A DNA stretch of 9,623 nt from Candidatus Kaiserbacteria bacterium (GTDB lineage Bacteria; Patescibacteriota; Minisyncoccia; Phycocordibacterales; UBA918). Position 1 is the first letter of the stretch, and every line of letters begins with the position of its first letter. The stretch lies in NCBI GenBank assembly GCA_023264435.1, contig JAHFMK010000013.1:1-9623 (forward strand), read 5' to 3'. Below the pieces are notes generated by a model. The model was given only the letters and a program-made list of their open reading frames with translations. It ran no database searches and was not told the DNA's origin. Positions 6,651 through 9,623 of the stretch are shown one piece after another. Made by a program: the position numbers and the translations under genes.

Positions 6651-8027
6651 ATGAATATATTTTTAAGACATGAACCAGTGTTGGTGCGAATAGTCGCACT
6701 GATGAGTGCCCTTGCGATATTATTAAGTATTCTACCGACTTCATTTTTAAGTGCTGATACACATGTTGAGAATATTGCTCTTGAGGTGCGTGTACTCCCC
6801 AATCCTGTTGGTGAAGACAAATATAAAGAATATGTAGCAATTCGCAATAATGGGAAACAGGGCTTTGATTTTAACGGATGGCAGATAGTGGCAGAAAGTG
6901 GAGCAAAACTGACATTGTCTGAGGTATTGCCCGCAGGCAGTACCTATTATTGGTGTCGTAATGCAAGTACGACTCTCAATGGTGGAATTGCGTGTGATGC
7001 CTCACTACCGAGTGGATTTAATCTTGTGAATACAGGAGGATATGTGCATGTTGTTTCGCCGGTGAATACTATGGTGAGCAATCTTACGTGGGAAAAAGTT
7101 TCAGAGAGTGATGTGCCTTTGTCTGATACATATACCGATGTGATTGTTACACCAGAAATTACACTCGATGAATTAGAGCAGGATATATTCTCTGCAGAAG
7201 AGAATATAGAATTGAAGGGAATCTTTAGTGCGAAGGTTGTCGATAATTATATGGTTGAATTTCAGATGTACGATAATGATGAGTGTCTTGGTGACGGACA
7301 TGTATTTAAAAATAATACTGTGAGTAGCCCATCTGCTTCTGAGTATCAGTATACATACATTGATAGTATGCACGCACCGATGAGTGTGCAACAGTACTCA
7401 GTACGTGCATATTTGTATGAAGTTGATGCAAAAGAAACAGTTGCAGTGTCAGCATGTCGAAGTTTTGCAGTTACAGAAAAAGCGGGTCCAGTAAGCTCAA
7501 GTACTCCATCCACATCGTCACCTCTATCTTCAACATCTACTCTTCCCGAAGAGAATATGTCCGAACCATCTCTTATGAATGAAACTGCAAGTACTGCACC
7601 TGCAATAATTGTTTCAGAAGACACTAAATCATTGAAACGATATGGTTCAACACGAATTCATATGCAAGCACCACAAGGTGAAGTATTGGGAATTGCGACT
7701 AGTGCAACAAGTTCATCATGTGGACGGTATCTGCGAGAATACATGAAAAAAGGGTCAGTCATAAATCCGTGGGAGGTAAAAAAATTACAATTATTTTTGA
7801 ATGCACAAGGAATTGATACTCCAATTACAGGTATATTTGATGCTGTGACTGATGCATCTGTTCGTACATATCAAACTAGAGAGAGTAATGATATTTTGAA
7901 ACCATGGGTGACTGCAGGTTTAATGGAGCAGGCAGAAGCAACGGGGTATGTATATAAAACAACGAGGTGGAAGATTAATAACACAGTATGTCCTCAAAGT
8001 GAGCAGTATCCTGAAATTAAGGTGTAA
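6651..8027 (+). CDS. Secreted lamin-tail domain protein with C-terminal peptidoglycan-binding-like domain
   Basis: A 458-aa predicted secreted or surface protein. Residues 1-36 are a signal peptide: charged start, hydrophobic core 11-30, likely cleavage after SFLSA. About 37-150 resembles a lamin-tail (LTD) fold, with EYVAIRNNGKQGFDFNGWQI, AGSTYYWCR and a Cys102/Cys115 pair. About 165-275 looks like an all-beta domain, possibly Ig-like, with Cys212 and Cys269. A Ser/Thr/Pro-rich linker spans about 279-316. The last part (about 343-450) matches the peptidoglycan-binding-like module I know from Parcubacteria: VLGIAT, Cys357, then EVKKLQLFLNAQG, ITGIFDAVT, TGYVYKTTRWKINN and Cys447. The even spread of cysteines suggests one disulfide per domain. 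ATG 6651 is chosen because it gives a clean signal peptide, has AGGT about 6 nt upstream, and lies downstream of the predicted promoter. Function is probably structural or adhesive at the cell wall, by inference. Confidence 0.85.
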   Translation: MNIFLRHEPVLVRIVALMSALAILLSILPTSFLSADTHVENIALEVRVLPNPVGEDKYKEYVAIRNNGKQGFDFNGWQIVAESGAKLTLSEVLPAGSTYYWCRNASTTLNGGIACDASLPSGFNLVNTGGYVHVVSPVNTMVSNLTWEKVSESDVPLSDTYTDVIVTPEITLDELEQDIFSAEENIELKGIFSAKVVDNYMVEFQMYDNDECLGDGHVFKNNTVSSPSASEYQYTYIDSMHAPMSVQQYSVRAYLYEVDAKETVAVSACRSFAVTEKAGPVSSSTPSTSSPLSSTSTLPEENMSEPSLMNETASTAPAIIVSEDTKSLKRYGSTRIHMQAPQGEVLGIATSATSSSCGRYLREYMKKGSVINPWEVKKLQLFLNAQGIDTPITGIFDAVTDASVRTYQTRESNDILKPWVTAGLMEQAEATGYVYKTTRWKINNTVCPQSEQYPEIKV

Positions 8028-8088
8028 TTGTTGAAATGACAATTCTATGCCACCCGATACGTTTTAGAAGTGAATTCAAGGAATGTAG

Positions 8089-8116
8089 TTGACAAACAAT
8101 ATATGTGGTATATTAT
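8089..8116 (+). promoter_or_regulatory. Housekeeping promoter for secE-nusG
   Basis: A perfect -35 TTGACA (8089-8094), a 16-bp spacer and TATTAT (8111-8116, five of six) make this the best promoter in the window. Overlapping alternatives (TATATT at 8109, TATAAA at 8114) have worse spacing. The start site would be near 8123, directly before the hairpin at 8127-8140. Confidence 0.8.
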
Positions 8117-8126
8117 AAAAGTAAAT

Positions 8127-8150
8127 CGCCTGCAGAGGCGTTTTATTTTT
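8127..8150 (+). terminator. Terminator-like hairpin in the secE leader (possible attenuator)
   Basis: CGCCT (8127-8131) pairs with AGGCG (8136-8140) around a GCAG loop and is followed directly by TTTTATTTTT. A short GC stem plus a U-run is the form of an intrinsic terminator, yet it lies at the very start of the predicted secE transcript and 22 bp before the secE ATG. It could terminate part of the transcription or act on early elongation. The stem has only 5 bp, so termination may be weak. Confidence 0.5.
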
Positions 8151-8171
8151 GGGAATTTAATTTGTAATACT

Positions 8172-8354
8172 ATGAGCCAATTTATAAACTATTTGAAGGA
8201 TACCTTTGCTGAATTGAAGCATGTATCGTGGCCAACACGCACACAGACTATCGTATATACCGTTCTGGTTATTGTAATTTCAATATTCACTGCTCTTTTT
8301 ATTGGTATCTTTGACTTCGGATTTTCTCGTGGTCTTGATTGGTTTATTTCATAA
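8172..8354 (+). CDS. secE: Preprotein translocase subunit SecE
   Basis: A 60-aa single-span SecE, the small subunit that clamps SecY in the inner-membrane translocon. The amphipathic helix and conserved hinge are clear (FAELKHVSWPTRTQ, residues 12-25), followed by one transmembrane helix at about 27-47. It is the short bacterial form, without the extra two helices of E. coli SecE. The reading frame is open upstream to 8070, but the ATG at 8172 is chosen because the family starts a few residues before the amphipathic helix, and because 8070 lies before the promoter. No Shine-Dalgarno is visible. nusG starts 5 bp after the stop, the usual secE-nusG pairing. Confidence 0.95.
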   Translation: MSQFINYLKDTFAELKHVSWPTRTQTIVYTVLVIVISIFTALFIGIFDFGFSRGLDWFIS

Positions 8355-8359
8355 TCTAT

Positions 8360-8905
8360 ATGGCAAAACAACTTACAGGTGGAGATAGACATTGGTATGC
8401 AATTCATACGTATTCTGGATACGAAAATGCGGTTGCTCGTAACTTAAAACAGCGTATTGAATCGCTCGGCATGGACGACCGAATTTTCGACGTCGTAGTA
8501 CCAACTGAAAAGAAAATTCGCGTGAAAGGTGGAAAGCGAGTAACAGAGGAAGAACGAGTATATCCAGGGTATGTGCTCGTGGATATGATTGTGACAGATG
8601 ATTCTTGGTATGTAGTACGCAATACTCCGCGGGTAACAGGATTTGTGGGAAGCGGTACACAGCCAGTGCCACTCCGTGATGATGAGCTCAAGGCACTTAT
8701 GGGTCGCATGAAGGATGACGCACCAAAACATCATGTCGATTTAGTTGTTGATGATATCGTTACGATTGTTGATGGTCCATTTAAGGATCTTGAAGGGAAG
8801 GTTGGTGAGATTGATACAGCTCGTGGAAAGGTAAAAGTATTGGTTGCAATGTTTGGCCGCGAGACACCCGTTGAGCTCGATTTTCTTCAGATTAAGAAAG
8901 TGTAA
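8360..8905 (+). CDS. nusG: Transcription termination/antitermination factor NusG
   Basis: A 181-aa protein that binds RNA polymerase and suppresses pausing, and links it to Rho or to the ribosome. The NGN domain spans about 10-120 (HWYAIHTYSGYENAVARNL, VYPGYVLVDM, RVTGFVG). The KOW domain covers about 128-181 (VDDIVTIVDGPFKDLEGKVGEID, given here as VDGPFKDLEGKVGEID at 138-152, and FGRETPVELDFLQIKKV). Length and motifs are close to E. coli NusG with no insertion. ATG 8360 is preferred over the in-frame start at 8339, which would overlap secE and add seven hydrophobic residues. There is no Shine-Dalgarno, and with a 5-bp gap to secE, translation is probably coupled. Confidence 0.97.
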   Translation: MAKQLTGGDRHWYAIHTYSGYENAVARNLKQRIESLGMDDRIFDVVVPTEKKIRVKGGKRVTEEERVYPGYVLVDMIVTDDSWYVVRNTPRVTGFVGSGTQPVPLRDDELKALMGRMKDDAPKHHVDLVVDDIVTIVDGPFKDLEGKVGEIDTARGKVKVLVAMFGRETPVELDFLQIKKV

Positions 8906-8934
8906 CCAGCGATATACCCATTCTTTTATGGTAA

Positions 8935-8952
8935 TTCTATCCTAGGATAGAA
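8935..8952. repeat. Perfect 18-bp palindrome after nusG
   Basis: TTCTATCCTAGGATAGAA is a perfect palindrome with no spacer, 30 bp after the nusG stop. As DNA it has the symmetry of a dimeric repressor site; as RNA it can fold as a 7-bp stem with a CUAG loop. No T-run follows, so it is not a standard terminator. Confidence 0.6.
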
Positions 8953-8991
8953 CATGAATAGTGGAATGTGTATTTGCAAAGGTGTGTAGTG

Positions 8992-9040
8992 GTGAAGCTT
9001 GCGTAATCACTATATTTCTTGTACGATACGCAAGCTTCAC
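8992..9040 (+). repeat. 14-bp inverted repeat upstream of rplK
   Basis: GTGAAGCTTGCGTA (8992-9005) and TACGCAAGCTTCAC (9027-9040) are exact reverse complements separated by 21 bases. The stem would be stable in RNA. It lacks a following U-run and lies 52 bp before the rplK start, in the position of a leader structure. The 21-nt loop holds TATATT and TACGAT promoter-like words, so it may instead flank a promoter. Confidence 0.6.
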
Positions 9041-9046
9041 AGAAAC

Positions 9047-9075
9047 GGAATATCTGGATATGGACCAGCGCTTCC
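9047..9075 (+). promoter_or_regulatory. Possible interrupted hairpin just before rplK
   Basis: GGAA (9047-9050) can pair with TTCC (9072-9075), and CTGG (9054-9057) with CCAG (9065-9068), leaving a 3x3 internal loop and a 7-nt ATATGGA apical loop. Ribosomal protein operons of the L11-L1 type are often autoregulated through a leader structure with an internal loop, so the position is suggestive. The helices are only 4 bp each and could arise by chance. Confidence 0.25.
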
Positions 9076-9092
9076 ACTAATATAAAGAAAAC

Positions 9093-9515
9093 ATGGCAAA
9101 AAAAATTACAAAAAAAATTAAAGTACAGTCAATAGGTGGAAAGGCAACACCAGCACCACCACTCGGACCAGTGCTCGGACAGGCAGGTATTAACATTGGA
9201 GAATTCGTTAATCAATTTAATGAAAAGACCCGCGACCGTATGGGAGAAGTGGTGCCAATTGAAATTACTGTCTATGACGACCGAAGTTTTGATTTTATCA
9301 CAAAGACATCACCTGCATCGAGACTTATTTTGAAGGCGATAGGAAAACCAAAAGGTTCAAGTAAAAACCTTACTTCAAAAGCTGGTGAGATTACAAAAGC
9401 ACAGGTACGTGAAATTGCAGAAATTAAGATGGTTGATTTGAGTGCGAACGATATCGAATCAGCGATGAAAATTATCGAAGGAACGTGTCGGAGCATGGGC
9501 GTAAAGGTGATATAA
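9093..9515 (+). CDS. rplK: 50S ribosomal protein L11 (uL11)
   Basis: A 140-aa full-length uL11, which binds the GTPase-centre region of 23S rRNA at the stalk base. The N-terminal domain shows KVQSIGGKATPAPPLGPVLG (residues 10-29), GQAGINIGEFVNQFN and the hinge FITKTSPAS. The rRNA-binding C-terminal domain follows, with GEITKAQVREIAEIK and the terminal IIEGTCRSMGVKV signature. ATG 9093 is the natural start (MAKK). No Shine-Dalgarno is seen; AAAGAAAAC precedes it. It lies 187 bp after nusG, in the usual nusG-rplK order. The rplA gene normally comes next but is outside the window, and some Parcubacteria are reported to lack uL1, so its presence is not assumed. The last codons and the TAA stop lie inside a hairpin and a direct repeat. 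Confidence 0.97.
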   Translation: MAKKITKKIKVQSIGGKATPAPPLGPVLGQAGINIGEFVNQFNEKTRDRMGEVVPIEITVYDDRSFDFITKTSPASRLILKAIGKPKGSSKNLTSKAGEITKAQVREIAEIKMVDLSANDIESAMKIIEGTCRSMGVKVI

Positions 9516-9533
9516 AATCACCTTTACGAAGGT
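9503..9533 (+). repeat. 31-bp direct repeat, copy 1, covering the rplK stop
   Basis: This 31-bp block is repeated exactly at 9593-9623. It holds an inverted repeat, AAAGGTGA (9503-9510) with TCACCTTT (9518-9525), around TATAAAA. In this copy the stem extends to 11 bp (9500-9510 with 9518-9528). The last codons of rplK and its TAA lie in the left arm and loop. There is no strong U-run, so terminator function is uncertain. Confidence 0.85.
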
Positions 9534-9572
9534 TGTCGATAGTTTGAGTTTACGAAAACTATCATACAACCT
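9530..9572 (+). promoter_or_regulatory. Hairpin between the two 31-bp repeats
   Basis: AGGTTGT (9530-9536) pairs with ACAACCT (9566-9572), and GATAGTTT (9538-9545) with AAACTATC (9556-9563), with a small 1x2 internal loop and a 10-nt apical loop. A third short stem follows, CCTCT (9579-9583) with AGAGG (9587-9591). This 100-nt stretch after rplK is therefore strongly structured. It may be a regulatory leader for the next ribosomal gene. Confidence 0.5.
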
Positions 9573-9592
9573 GTACTGCCTCTGTAAGAGGG

Positions 9593-9623
9593 AAAGGTGA
9601 TATAAAATCACCTTTACGAAGGT
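9593..9623 (+). repeat. 31-bp direct repeat, copy 2, at the window end
   Basis: Exact copy of 9503-9533, offset by 90 bp. The internal inverted repeat is kept (AAAGGTGA 9593-9600 with TCACCTTT 9608-9615), but outside it the left flank differs, so the stem is 8 bp. The match runs to the last base of the window, so its true right boundary is unknown. Confidence 0.85.

Noticed and set aside
8026..8044. Terminator after the lamin-tail/peptidoglycan-binding protein gene
   Set aside because: AATTGT and ACAATT give only a 6-bp A+T-rich stem without a U-run, too weak to call. How this transcript ends is unclear.
9503..9623. CRISPR array
   Set aside because: Only two repeat copies with a structured 59-base interval, one overlapping a coding sequence. 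There is no third repeat within the window and no cas gene.

Overview
The window looks like a chromosomal segment of a Candidate Phyla Radiation bacterium (Patescibacteria), most likely of the Parcubacteria group. The strongest pointer is the secreted protein at 6651-8027. It joins a lamin-tail-like domain to a C-terminal peptidoglycan-binding-like domain that ends in a TGYVYKTT...KINN.VCP block, a combination I associate with Parcubacteria. Short, A+T-leaning intergenic regions, GC-rich hairpin terminators and several start codons without a Shine-Dalgarno sequence fit the same picture. TGA is used as a stop (nrdB ends TGG TGA), so this is the standard bacterial code and not the recoded Gracilibacteria/SR1 code. 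The assignment comes from reading the sequence, not from a search.

Layout. (1) 1-360: a strong bidirectional terminator closes whatever lies upstream. It is followed by a leader of about 290 bp with a candidate NrdR box, an extended -10 promoter and a perfect 11-bp hairpin. (2) 361-4365: nrdA and nrdB, a complete class I ribonucleotide reductase. NrdA has two N-terminal ATP cones, all catalytic cysteines and a C-terminal CxxC tail. NrdB has the full metal-ligand set and the radical tyrosine. (3) 4387-4586: a shared terminator, then a convergent 48-codon gene on the minus strand with a good ribosome-binding site and no recognisable family. (4) 4709-8027: three envelope or secreted proteins. 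These are a matrixin-like metalloprotease with a long helical insertion, a membrane-anchored SIMPL (DUF541) protein and the lamin-tail/peptidoglycan-binding protein. A terminator at 6518-6556 splits them into two transcription units. (5) 8089-9623: the widely conserved secE-nusG-rplK block, with a near-consensus promoter, a terminator-like hairpin in the secE leader, several inverted repeats between nusG and rplK, and a 31-bp exact direct repeat from the rplK stop codon to the window end.

Functionally, nrdAB makes deoxynucleotides. The middle cluster faces the cell surface. The last block links protein export (SecE), transcription elongation and antitermination (NusG) and the ribosome stalk base (uL11).

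The protein-coding content is mostly ordinary housekeeping and envelope material, and I see no clear new multi-gene system. The points most worth a second look are the metalloprotease insertion, the 48-aa minus-strand gene, the structured leaders of nrdA, secE and rplK, and the direct repeat after rplK.
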